A DNA stretch of 64,000 nt from Haematococcus lacustris (taxonomy: Eukaryota; Chlorophyta; Chlorophyceae; Chlamydomonadales; Haematococcaceae), in the NCBI GenBank assembly GCA_030144725.1, contig JASKMD010000028.1, positions 6,349,911 through 6,413,910 of the forward strand. The letters run 5' to 3'. A model generated the notes under the pieces. That model ran no database searches. It saw only the letters and a program-made list of their open reading frames with translations, and was not told the DNA's origin. How positions within the stretch are numbered: position 1 is the first letter of the stretch; each line of letters starts with the position of its first letter. The position numbers and the translations under genes are program-made. This document shows, piece by piece, positions 24,138-33,152 of the stretch.

Positions 24138-25362
24138 GTGCCTCAACTTTCAGCGCATTGGAGGAGAGCGTGGAGCGGCCTCTCAAAATGTGCTGCTAGG
24201 GTTACATGGAGGACCTGCCAGTCCCTGGCAAAGAGTACCAAACTGGTCAATGACCGGCTGCCTAAGATGAGGCATCGACTGCACCGGGCTGCAATGTACT
24301 CAGCCGGCACCTCCCTGGAGGCCAACCTGAAGCACATCACCGTCACCCTGGCCACCTGGGATGCGGTGTGGGAGGTGTATCTGGACCCCAAGTGGGCACG
24401 GCAACGGCTGAGGCTGTACGGAGCCCAGGACAGGGCGCTGGAGCAGTTCTTCAACAAGGTGAGGGTGGGTGGGTGGGTAGGTGTGTGGGAGGGAGGGTTG
24501 GGCACGAAATGAAAGAGTACTTGACTGTGCCATGCCTAACCGTGTGCCACCATGTCAGCCACCATGTATGTGCCTTGTGTGCATGGCTGCAGTTGAAGGA
24601 GGACATGGCGGAGTTGTCCATGAAGCGCCATGGGTATGCCAAGCAGCTGGTGGTGTTCTTTGGTGCAGCTACCATTGGCACTGGGGGTGGGTGGGGTGCT
24701 GACGCGGTGTTGCGTGCTTGCCGCAAGGTGGTGTGCAGGCCCAGGGCCCAGACCAGCTGCGGGGCAGGGTGGTGCTTGTGGATGAGCACCGCACCAGCCG
24801 GGTCAGCTCAGCAGTGAATGGCAAGCAGCCCTGTGAGGTGGAGCTGGACAAACTCAGTGCCACAAGGCCTGCAGGCTGGAAGCCCCCAGCAGGGCAGGTG
24901 GAACAGCGCCTGGTGCGCCCAGCCTGGAGCCAGGAGCGTGGCCAGCCAGTGCGGGGCCTGGTGTGGTGCCCTGTAGTGGCCCCCCGCAAGCCCCCACAGG
25001 CCCCACGCAGCAGCCTGGCAGCCACACAGCCAGCAGCCTCAGAGCCAGGGCCCAGCACTCCCCCTCCAGCCAAGCGCAGAAAGCCGGCAGCTGAGCCCAC
25101 CAAGGGCAAGGGCAAGGGCAAGGCTGCCAAGGCAAAGCCAGCCCCACAGCCAGGCAGGTGGCTAGACAGGGATGGCAATGCAGCATTGAACGTGCAGCGC
25201 ATTGGGGAGAGCAGGTGGCGGCCGCTGGAGCTGTGCTACTGGCCAGACCAGGGAGCTCTGCCAGCCAAGGGCAAGGAGTACCCTGGCCTGGGCTACAAGC
25301 GGGTGCGAGACAAGCCCCCCAAGGCCCAGGAGCAGCAGCAGCAGCCTGCTGAGGCACAGTAA
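24138..25362 (+). pseudogene. Fanzor-type nuclease, second copy, frameshifted and 5'-truncated
   Basis: Exon to 24458 (..YGAQDRALEQFFNK, GT at 24459), intron 24459-24592 ending CTGCAG, exon from 24593 (LKEDMAELSMKRHG..). The upstream exon carries a helical segment (AMYSAGTSLEANLKHITVTLA..) typical of the region between RuvC-I and RuvC-II, but no RuvC-I motif with its catalytic Asp was found, so the 5' part is missing or further broken. Relative to copy 1 one base is lost at about 24741 (cccaggg versus cccagagg), which throws the frame just before VLVDEHRTS; the DEHRTS..LDRDGNAALN part is open in the other frame to the TAA at 25360-25362. The frameshift may be real or an assembly error. It begins close to the 5' end of cyclase B, transcribed divergently. 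Confidence 0.68.
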
Positions 25363-25601
25363 TGTGTGCCCCCTTTGTTAAGCTGTCATCAGCTTACAAT
25401 TAGTGCATGTTTTGTCATGCCAACTCTACATCATAGCCCTCGGGTCAGGCAATAGTGTAGGTGGTAGGCGGGCTCATGTGCCATGTGCACTGGGTTTACT
25501 CCACACAGCCCAATAACACTGTTTGAGTCGGATCTAGTTAGTGGCTGCTAGTGGCTGCTAGTGGCTCAAATGGAGGCCCTAGTGAGGGACAAGAGGGCTG
25601 C
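25363..25601 (+). ncRNA. Conserved 3' block of Fanzor copy 2 (candidate guide RNA scaffold)
   Basis: Matches 777-1069 to the shared end ..agggacaagagggctgc, with a single TTTGAGTC/GGCTCAAA stem instead of two. Beyond 25601 the copies are unrelated, as expected for an element end. Same caveats as for the first block. Confidence 0.35.
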
Positions 25602-25871
25602 AATGTACTAGGCCCACAACCACCCATGTGACGACCCAAGTAACAACAGGCGCGTGATATAGGGCTAGACAACAAAGATTTTAGGTTGTATGTGTAGTCT
25701 GTCGATCAAGACCAGTGGATAGTGCCAATGGACATGGACAATGGGGCTAATGGACAGGGCAATGGAGGCTGCATGGTAGGCTGGGCTGCATGTAAAGCCA
25801 AGCACCTGGCCTGCCCATCTTAGGCACAGTCGGAGTGTTACACATGATTAGGGTGCGGTTCCTCCGCTTAA
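25602..25871. other. Spacer, no feature recognised
   Basis: About 270 bp between the Fanzor 3' block and the first palindrome; nothing gene-like seen on either strand. Confidence 0.5.
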
Positions 25872-26078
25872 GTAGTAGATAATGGTGTCGCGGGTCGTTT
25901 TAGGCGGTTTAAAAAGGCGAGGCCGAGGCCCTGGCGCGGGGCAGCTCGAGACCGAAGCCAGCGGTCACGGAGCGTAGCGACGCGGCTGCTGGCTGAGGTC
26001 GAGAGCTGTTACGCTCCAGCGCCTCGGCCTCGCGTTTTTAGGGCGCCTAAAACTACCGGCGCTTCCACTATCTACTAC
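25872..26078. repeat. Palindromic repeat 1 (left end of recombinase element)
   Basis: Long inverted repeat between AGTAGTAGATAATGG and CCACTATCTACTAC, centred near 25980 (GGAGCGTAGCGACGCGGC). Arms share GGCGAGGCCGAGGC, GCTCGAGACCGAAGCCAGC versus its near complement; the left arm is more diverged than the right. Confidence 0.85.
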
Positions 26079-26214
26079 GTAGTGGCGTTTTCACGCGTTT
26101 AAAAACGTTAGCAGTCCTATTCTTAAAACGTTTAATAAGCGGCTCCTGCTGAACTAAGAGCCACAAACTGAAAAAGTGCATCTCTGTTTACAGCCTCTTA
26201 AGCAATTAACAGCC

Positions 26215-26325
26215 ACATGTAAAACTCATGTAAAAACTCATGTAAAAACTCATGTAAAACTCATGTAAAACTCATGTAAAAAAGTGCATCTCTGTTTACA
26301 GCCTCTTAAGCAATTAACAGCCACA
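26215..26325. repeat. CATGTAAAACT tandem repeat and duplicated 45-bp segment
   Basis: Five or six copies of actcatgtaaaa follow the left TIR; the segment AAAGTGCATCTCTGTTTACA..CAGCCACA is present twice (26174-26218 and 26281-26325). Confidence 0.85.
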
Positions 26326-26341
26326 CGTAAAACTCAATTAC

Positions 26342-26448
26342 GTAGTAGATAACGACAAAACCGCCAGTGCTAAAGGGTTTAAACACGCGAGGCCGAGCAC
26401 CGGTGCTAAACAGCTCGAGACCGAAGCCAGCGGCCGCGGAGCGTAGCG
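26342..26448. repeat. Half-palindrome 2 (single arm)
   Basis: Equivalent to the left arm of the palindrome at 30007-30210 (GTAGTAGATAACGACAAAAC.. to GCGGCCGCGGAGCGTAGCG) and stops exactly at the palindrome centre, where unrelated AT-rich sequence begins. This marks a deletion or recombination breakpoint just upstream of the recombinase exon. Confidence 0.8.
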
Positions 26449-26541
26449 TTCAGCTTATTATTGCACTTATGACATTTGTTATTGCACTTATTACACTTTG
26501 CTGTGGCTAATTATTGTGTTGTTATGCGTTTTTTTGTGCAG

Positions 26542-27588
26542 TTCTGCCCATTTATCTGCTGCAAGCTGTACTTCAGCAAGTTGCCAGATGGTTGTGAGAC
26601 TGAGGCTGTGTTCCTCAAACCTAACACAGCCTACCGCAAGAGCAACAATTGGTACTGCGGGCAGCCGATGTCTGAGGGCACCATCAAAAACCGCATCAAG
26701 GCGCTGACTGGACTCAGCTCCCATGCTCTGAAGCGCAGTGGGGCTTGTGCGCTTGCAGAAAACCCTGAGTTCTCTGATGAGTTCCGCTTGGAGGCTGGTG
26801 GCTGGAAGACTCGTGATGGCATGGCTGCGTATGCCCAACATGGCATGGAGAAGCGGGCCAAGGCCTCTGCAGTAATGTCAGCCATGGTCATCCCTCAGCG
26901 TGCTCAGCGAGCTCATGTGGGGCAGCCTGCCTTGGTGGCTCAGCCTGATCAGGTGGCGCAGCCTGCCTTGGTGGCGCAGCCTGCTCGGGAGGCGCAGCCT
27001 GCCTGGGTGGCGCAGCCTGCTTTGGTGGCGCAACCTGCCCCGGTGGCGCAACCTGCCCCGGTGCCGCAGCCTCCTTCGGTGGCGCAACCTCCTCTGGTGG
27101 CGCAACCTGCCCCGGTGACGCAGCTAGCATCTGTGGCGCAGCCTGTTCTGGTGGCATCCCACTCTGCTGTCCATGCGCCCTATGTGGGTGCTCCTATGGG
27201 TGAGGGTGGTGCTCGGTCAAGCCCCATGGGATGGGAGGGGGTTGCTTGCGCGGGGCAGGCACCAGCCATGTCCCCCCCCCCCGCAAGTGCTCTTGCATCA
27301 TTTGGTGTGCCTATGTCTCCTCCTTGGCATGGCAGCTATCCACCACCTCCTAGCTCTGTGTCTCCTGGCTGGTCTTACCCAGCTATGCCTACTGGCCATG
27401 CAGCTTGGTATCCTGTTCCGTTTGCGCCCGTTGGCAATGAGTCAGCCATGTCAGCACCCATGCAGCAAATGGTGCAGCAAATGGGTCAGTTCTCGCAGCA
27501 GCTCACCACCATGCAGCTGCAGCTTCAAATGAGCAGCTTCAGCATGCAGCTGCAGCAATTGCAAAACATGCAGTCTAAGAAGGAGTGA
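26542..27588 (+). pseudogene. Tyrosine-recombinase-like C-terminal fragment with VAQPA repeat tail
   Basis: The real coding part seems to start after a splice acceptor (tttttttgtgcag, 26529-26541); upstream exons are absent, so this is the 3' end of a larger gene. Seen: WYCGQPMSEGTIKNRI, SHALKRSGACALAEN, then EAGGWKTRDGMAAYA. The order H..(K/R)RSGA..GGW..Y fits the C-terminal box of tyrosine recombinases (H-x-x-R, H/W, catalytic Tyr), with W in place of the second His and Tyr in MAAYA; this is motif reading by eye, not a search result. Residues after about 130 form Val-Ala-Gln-Pro-Ala repeats, then a Met/Gln-rich C-terminus (MQQMVQQMGQFSQQL). The N-terminal catalytic Arg box is missing. Sits between long TIRs. 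Confidence 0.5.
26925..27160 (+). repeat. In-frame minisatellite (VAQPA units)
   Basis: About thirteen copies of an 18-nt unit of the type ctggtggcgcagcctgcc inside the recombinase-like frame, coding for (L/P)VAQPA. Shadow frames on the other strand give Arg-rich artefacts. Confidence 0.85.
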
Positions 27589-27890
27589 TAATCATGCTTG
27601 CTCTGAAAGTTGATTGAAGTGGAAGACAGGCAGGAGCTCGTGCAAGGTCATGTTATGGTCATGGTAAGTAGTTAGCACCAAAGATTGATGAGAAAAATGC
27701 CGCTAGTTGAGGGGGACTCGATTAGGTGTTTTTAGGGTACACTTTTTGCTTTGTGGCTGTTAATTGCTTAAGAGGCTGTAAACAGAGATGCACTTTTTCA
27801 GTTTGTGGCTCTTAGTTCAGCAGGAGCCGCTTATTAAACGTTTTAAGAATAGGACTGCTAACGTTTTTAAACGCGTGAAAACGCCACTAC

Positions 27891-28100
27891 GTAGTAGATA
27901 GTGGAAGCGCCGGTAGTTTTAGGCGCCCTAAAAACGCGAGGCCGAGGCGCTGGAGCGTAACAGCTCTCGACCTCAGCCAGCAGCCGCGTCGCTACGCTCC
28001 GCGGCTGCTGGCTGAGGTCGAGAGCTGTTACGCTCCAGCGCCGAGGCCGAGTGTTTTTGGGGGGCCTAAAACGCCCCGGGCGCTTCCACTATCTAATTTA
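27891..28100. repeat. Palindromic repeat 3
   Basis: GTAGTAGATAGTGGAAGCGCC .. GGCGCTTCCACTATCTAATTTA-type inverted repeat (right side reads GGGCGCTTCCACTATC), arms about 100 bp, joined at CGCGTCGCTACGCTCCGCGG. It forms the right end of the recombinase element and the left end of the 28.1-32.2 kb inverted repeat. Confidence 0.88.
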
Positions 28101-28734
28101 GTTCCGTTTTTGTGCGTTCTTGTAGCACGATGTGCGGCGGAGCCGCGCTGGGCAAACGTCACTCTGCTAGTGTGAGAAGTAGGAAATGAATCGTAGTGAG
28201 GTGCTCCGGCTCTATATCGCCTTGCCGCAGCTGTCATTACTAGCGCTGTTTCCAGCTGAGGCCTACGAGGAAGAAGCCGCGGACGAGGAGGGAGCCTTGC
28301 ACGCACAGAAGATGAGCTTTACACGCTAGGAGGTGAAGCCTTGGGCATTGATGTCATCTCTCTTCGCACTACCCCTATCTCGGGTACGGCTTACGTACGG
28401 CCGTGATTCTTCGCTCGACGCCCAATGCTCTGATAAGCCTAATCTCACCTCACGTGGATGCATTGCTGTAGCCGCGTCTATGCAGTAGGGCACCAGTTGT
28501 TCTGGGCAGTACCTCAAGCTGAAAAATTGCAGCCGATATGTTTTGCTTTGCTCTTTGGTACGCATTGCGAAGATGCGTGCGCTAGTACCACTCCCTATAA
28601 CATCGTCTTTCTCAGGTGTCGTCGGAATTTCTGGGCGCGGTGCCTCTGGACGGTGCCTCATGGTGGTAAGCAATCGTGATGAAGGAGGGCCCTAATGTTG
28701 TTACATGCTCCTCATGTATTCCTTGCAGGTACCT

Positions 28735-29090
28735 ACACTACTACACCCTTTCAGCTGTTGCCCCACCCCCTAACCCCCTGCTGCCCCCACCACTTGCCTC
28801 CTGTGCCCCACCATCTGCTTGCTGCTGCCCCACCCCCTGCTGCATGTTGCCTCACCAACTGCCCGCTGCTGCCCCACCCCCTGCCTGTTGTTTCCCCACT
28901 CCTTTCTTGTTGTTGCCCCACACCAAGTCTGTTGCTACCCCACACCCTGCCTCCTGTTGCCCCACCACCAGCCCCTTGGTTGTCCCACGCCCCCATCCGC
29001 TGCTTGTTGTTGCCCCATATCCTGCCTGATGTTGCCTCACACCCTATTGTTGCCCCATCACTTGTCTGTTGCTGCCCCACACCCTAACCA
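28735..29090 (+). repeat. TG(C/T)TGCCCCACACCCTGCC minisatellite
   Basis: Imperfect 20-25-nt units rich in CCCCAC. Produces Pro/His/Leu frames with no gene character. Confidence 0.85.
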
Positions 29091-29198
29091 TGGGGTGGAA
29101 TACGGGGAGGCTATGAAGTCTTCCCTCGTTGGTTATATCGTAGCAATTAGATGCAGGTCACTAGCTTGATGATGGAAGGGGGGGTCTATTGCTTCTCG

Positions 29199-29285
29199 AC
29201 GGTGGGAGCAGGCCGCGCCCCAGGCGGTAGCTCCTCCCTTAATGCACGCCGGTGAATACCGGCGTAGTCTTCTTCTTCTTCTGAT
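29199..29285 (+). mobile_element. Truncated LINE 3' tail
   Basis: GGTGGGAGCAGGCCGCGCCC..CTTAATGCACGCCGGTGAAT..CGGCGTAGTCTTCTTCTTCTTC is homologous to the 3' end of the large LINE of this window (minus strand, 56030-55930: GGTGGGAGGGTAGC..CTTAATGCACGCC..GGCGTAGTCTTTCTTTC). Shared stem TGCACGCC/GGCGTAGT and a terminal CTT/CTTT simple repeat. A severely 5'-truncated insertion or a SINE using the same tail. Confidence 0.7.
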
Positions 29286-29552
29286 GATGGAAGACCAAGT
29301 CATGTAGCGAAGCATGCTGCCCAAGAAAGATCGACGAAGAAGGACGCTCAAGAAGGATTGTCGAGATGTGGAAGTGCGTTGTGGACGTTGGGCGATATCG
29401 AGTTGGTTTTTTTTTACAGCACTTTTTGCTTGCACTTTTCTAAAATGGTCCGCGTCCCGACGTTTTTAAGAACTTAATAGGCTTCCGGCAAGGGAACTAA
29501 GTCTCTTAAACAGCAGGCTATTAACTATTATAACGCATGAAAACGGAACTAC

Positions 29553-29760
29553 GTAGTAGATAGTGGAAGCGCCGGTAGTTTTAGGCGCCCTAAAAACGCG
29601 AGGCCGAGGCGCTGGAGCGTAACAGCTCGAGACCGAAGCCAGCAGCCGCGGAGCGTAGCGACGCGGCTGCTGGCTGAGGTCGAGAGCTGTTACGCTCCAG
29701 CGCCGAGGCCGAGTGTTTTTGGGGGCCTAAAACGCCCCGGGCGCTTCCACTATCTAATTT
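29553..29760. repeat. Palindromic repeat 4 (best preserved)
   Basis: GTAGTAGATAGTGGAAGCGCC .. GGGCGCTTCCACTATCTAATTT, arms of about 100 nt, preceded by GAAAACGGAACTAC and followed by TAGTTTCGTTTTG so the symmetry extends past the core. Carries the hallmark CAGCTCGAGACCGAAGCCAGC and GCTGGCTGAGGTCGAGAGCTG. Confidence 0.9.
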
Positions 29761-29895
29761 AGTTTCGTTTTGGTGCGTTGTGGCTACATTCTGTGCGGCG
29801 AAGCCGCACTTCTGGAGCAACACTTTGTTTTGGAGCGAAGGGCGGGGCGTGGTAGCACCATACGCGACTTGCAACGGTAGCCAGTTTGAACCAGC

Positions 29896-30720
29896 TATGC
29901 ACTTTTCTAAAATGGTCCGCGTCCCGCGTTTTTAAGAGCATAATAGGGAACTAAGTCTCTTAAACAGCAGGCTATTAACTATTATAACGCATGAAAACGG
30001 AACTAAGTAGTAGATAACGACAAAACCGCCAGTGCTAAAGGGTTTAAACACGCGAGGCCGAGCACCGGCGCTAAACAGCTCGAGACCGAAGCCAGCGGCC
30101 GCGGAGCGTAGCGACGCGGCCGCTGGCTGAGGTCGAGAGCTGTTTAGCGCCGGTGCGAGGCCGAGCGTGTTTAAACCTTTAGCACGCAGCGGTTTTGTCG
30201 CTATCTAGTGTAGTGGCGTTTTCAAAGCGTTCAAGCTTTAGCCAGCGCGGCGGAGCCGCGCTGGCTCTGTCTCTCACATCTGGTGTGACATGTGTAATGC
30301 TGACCGCCGCGCATCTATTCCCTGCTGTCTTTGTTCGATGTCCGAGCATATCTCGCCTGCATCTGACTACGATGACGAAGACTGTGATCGCGACGGTGGT
30401 TGCCCTGTTTACAAGTCCCCTCCGCTATTAACAGCCACAAACAAGTCCCCTCCCCTACTAACAACCACAAGTTTGGTTTGTGGCAGTTAGTAGCGGAGGG
30501 GCCGCGTACTAAACGTTTTAAGGATAGGGCTGCTAACGTTTTTAAACGCGTAAAAACGGAACTAATATTAACTTAGTTCCGTTTTCATGCGATATAATAG
30601 TTAATAGCCTGCTGTTTAAGAGACTTAGTTCCATCGCCGCAGACCTATTATGCTCTTAAAAACCCCTATTACGCTCCTAAAAACGCTGGGACGCGGACCT
30701 TTTTAAGAAAAGCGCATGCA
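29896..30720. repeat. Inverted repeats CTTTTCTAAAATGGTCCGCGTCCC around palindrome 5
   Basis: The block CTAAAATGGTCCGCGTCCCG followed by TCTTAAACAGCAGGCTATTA and CATGAAAACGGAACT occurs as direct repeats at about 29435 and 29898 and, in reverse complement, at 30565-30720. Within it the 30195-30431 plus-strand frame is not recognisable as a gene. Confidence 0.7.
30007..30210. repeat. Palindromic repeat 5 (second subfamily)
   Basis: GTAGTAGATAACGACAAAAC .. GGTTTTGTCGCTATCTAGTG with arms GGTTTAAACACGCGAGGCCG / CGAGCGTGTTTAAACC around the same GCTCGAGACCGAAGCCAGCG core. Only the central core is shared with palindromes 1, 3, 4 and 6; the outer arms define a distinct subfamily with half-palindrome 2. 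Confidence 0.9.
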
Positions 30721-30904
30721 AAAAGACAACAGCGCTAAAACATCCATGCAGGTCCATAACGTCCCCAACGCACACAATAAAACTGTCAATCTTGAAGCTA
30801 ACCCCAAACATGCTCTACTGCATCAATTGGATCTTCGTTGGATGAGGTACATTTACATCTGCCACCTCTTGGGCCATTGGATCAGCCGTAGGCACGCCAC
30901 GCAA

Positions 30905-31240
30905 GTGTAAGGCACCAGCAGGCAGGGTGTGGGGCACCGGTGGGAAGGGTGTCGGGCAACAACGGGCAGGGTGTGGGCAGGAGTGTGCATGGTGTGGGCA
31001 GTAGTGGTCAGGGTGTGCGGCAGCAACAAGCAACGTGCGAGGCAGTAGCAGGCATAGTGTGGGACGAGAGCAGGTAGGGTGTAGGACTGCAGGTGGGGGC
31101 GTGGGGCAACAAAGGGCAGGTGCGGGGCAGTAGCAGACAGGGTGTGAGGCAGCAACAAGCATATGGTGGAGCTGCAACATACAGGGGGTGGGGCAGCAAC
31201 AAGCAGGAGGTGGGGCAACATGAGCAGCACATGGGAAGGG
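30905..31240 (-). repeat. CCCCACACCCTGCC minisatellite, reverse array
   Basis: Reverse-complement counterpart of the array at 28735-29090, part of the composite inverted repeat. Confidence 0.8.
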
Positions 31241-32203
31241 GCATAACAAGAAATGACGCTTAGCTTGGCTTGTCTGTCACCTTGGGAGAGGGATGGACAG
31301 GGTCACTGTGGTGTGAGGCTGCTTGCTTAAGAGGGGGCAGAAGAAGGGGTGACGGACTTGGAGCTGATGAAACAAGAGAGGGGGAGGAGGAAGTAGAGCG
31401 AAGCAGAGTAAGACCGGTGTACCTGCAAAAAGGAAGGGGTGTGCGTGCAGTTATCACCCCATGGCACCAATCCTCATGGCCATGCTTCACTTACCACCTA
31501 TCAGCTAACTCATGGGTTGTTGGCTGGGCTGGGTTAGGCAATAGTGAAAGGGGCATAACAGCTAATGCAACAGGGGGTGGCAGGGGCACAGTGGAAGAGG
31601 TAGTGGTAGAGGCACAGCTCTGCTCGCTAAAGTAGCAAGGTATACATACCACAACTAAGCCAGCCCTCCCACCATGGGCCATGAGACAACTACAGGCCAT
31701 CGACCTAGATTGTAAGGAGAACCTGATATCGCACGCACCTACGCAATGCGTACCAATCAGCAAAGCAAAACACACGGTATGCGATTGTCGGACATCAAGT
31801 TACTGCCCACAATAAACGGTGTCTCTCAACACAGGGGAGATACGCGGCTCCTGCATTGCATCATTGTGATAACGGGTCGAGCATCTTCGGCCGAGAAAGG
31901 AATCATGGCCGTACTGAAACCGTACCTCGCACAAGAGGAACAAGCGACTATCACCAGGCGAACGAGTGAAATGTCCTAGCGTGTGTGGCTCGTCCTCGTG
32001 GTCGAGTTTATCACCGTCCGCGTCTTCATCTCCGTATGCCTCTGCGGGTGCTGGGCCTAGCAACGGTTGCTGATAGGCTGATGGCGATGTTTTGCAACGA
32101 TACTCCGCTACGATTCACTTTCGCCCAATTACACTTGTAGTGTGACGTTTGCAGAGCGCGGCTCCGCCGCGCATTGAGCTCTAAGAACGCACAAAAACGG
32201 AAC

Positions 32204-32412
32204 TAAATTAGATAGTGGCAGCGCCCGGGGCGTTTTAGGCCCCCAAAAACACTCGGCCTCGGCGCTGTCGCGTAACAGCTCTCGACCTCAGCCAGCAGCC
32301 GCGTCGCTACGCTCCGCGGCTGCTGGCTTCGGTCTCGAGCTGTTACGCTCCAGCGCCTCGGCCTCGCGTTTTTAGGGCGCCTAAAACTACCGGCGCTTCC
32401 ACTATCTACTAC
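32204..32412. repeat. Palindromic repeat 6
   Basis: TAAATTAGATAGTGGCAGCGCC .. GGCGCTTCCACTATCTACTA, in the opposite orientation to palindromes 3 and 4. Closes the cluster; beyond it no further family sequence was seen. Confidence 0.88.
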
Positions 32413-33152
32413 TTAATAGCTTCATTAAATCAAGGCCGGTCGTATTAAGTTCCTTAAGTGTATTAAGTGGCTTCTTTTTGACTGTGCGACCCCAGCGCAC
32501 GGGTCGCGACCGTAATCGCCTCACATTGGCACTTTCAGCCGGCAGGCACGCGGGCAGGCAGCAACATATGCCAACAAGCCGTAGTGGCTCCGGAACAGCT
32601 GTATTACAGCAAAACGGCTATGACTGGGTCGCTGGGGCCCGGCCCCGCAGTGGACCGCGACCAAGTTGCACAAAGACGCGATTTGGTTGGTGTTGCATCT
32701 GCGTACCCAGCAAAGGCCAATGGTGTGGTTCTTAAGCACAAACGATGCGAGTTGAGCAAAGTTGAGTGCGAGTTGAGCAAAGTAGTGCACAAATGGTAAT
32801 ACCGCGAGCAAACACTAAACGATTGTGTGCTTGTGCGTGTAGGGAGGACTAGCTATCGCGTACCCAGTAAAGGGGTCGATGCACTTTTTAGGCAGGACCA
32901 CGCCGCAGGCCCGCAGTGGGGTTACACCAAGCAAGGGGTAGACCCACGAAGGGTAGAGCGAGAGGGTTAGAAAAAGAGAGTTACCAGCGCTTAATATTAA
33001 GTGGTAATATTTAGTAATATTTGGTAATAATATTTGGTAATATTTAGTAAGCCACCTAATACTTAATATGACGCTTAATTAAACTTAATTAAGTAACCGC
33101 TCCCTACACATGATGTGCATAAGTGGGTTGGGCTTCACTTTTAAACAACAAC
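32413..33152. other. Spacer with AT-rich tract
   Basis: No gene recognised; short frames at 32478-32811 look random. 32985-33090 is unusually AT-rich, built of GTAATATTTAGTAATATTTGG and CTTAATTAA-type repeats. Confidence 0.5.

Larger units (their letters stand above)
25872..28100. mobile_element. TIR element carrying a tyrosine-recombinase-like gene fragment
   Basis: Sequence 25985-26218 reappears as an essentially exact reverse complement at 27752-27985, giving terminal inverted repeats of at least 230 bp. They run from the inner arm of a palindrome (GCTCCAGCGCCTCGGCCTCG.., CACTATCTACTACGTAGTGG) through GTTTTCACGCGTTTAAAAACG and TTAATAAGCGGCTCCTGC to CTTAAGCAATTAACAGCCAC. Outer palindrome arms continue to 25872 and 28100 but diverge between the two sides. 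Inside lie a solitary half-palindrome (26342-26448), then the recombinase-like exon. A target duplication is not obvious because the next palindrome-bearing unit abuts. Class unassigned. Confidence 0.65.
28101..32203. mobile_element. Composite about 4-kb inverted repeat bounded by palindromes
   Basis: Left and right halves are diverged reverse complements. Pairs seen: CTAATTTAGTTCCGTTTTTG (28094 on) with its complement before 32210; TGTTTTGCTTTGCT..GGTACGCATTGCG (about 28536-28566) with the complement at about 31740-31770; the CCCCACCCCCTGC minisatellite at 28735-29090 with the reverse array at 30905-31235; and CTAAAATGGTCCGCGTCCCG.. to TCATGCGATATAATAG-type blocks (29435-29545) with 30580-30720. 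The centre (29553-30560) holds palindromes 4 and 5. Best read as two related units in opposite orientation. A minus-strand frame 31800-32063 (..RFQYGHDSFL..) has a diverged counterpart around 28380, perhaps the relic of an internal gene. Confidence 0.55.

Noticed and set aside
28676..29169. Pro/His-rich frames such as PTPCCMLPHQLPAAAPP
   Set aside because: Generated by the CCCCAC minisatellite; mirrored by the reverse array at 30.9-31.2 kb.
32584..32650. lacZ-alpha-like vector contamination suspected from AACAGCTGT..AACGGCTATGACTGG
   Set aside because: The match to common cloning-vector sequence is too short and the surroundings are not vector.
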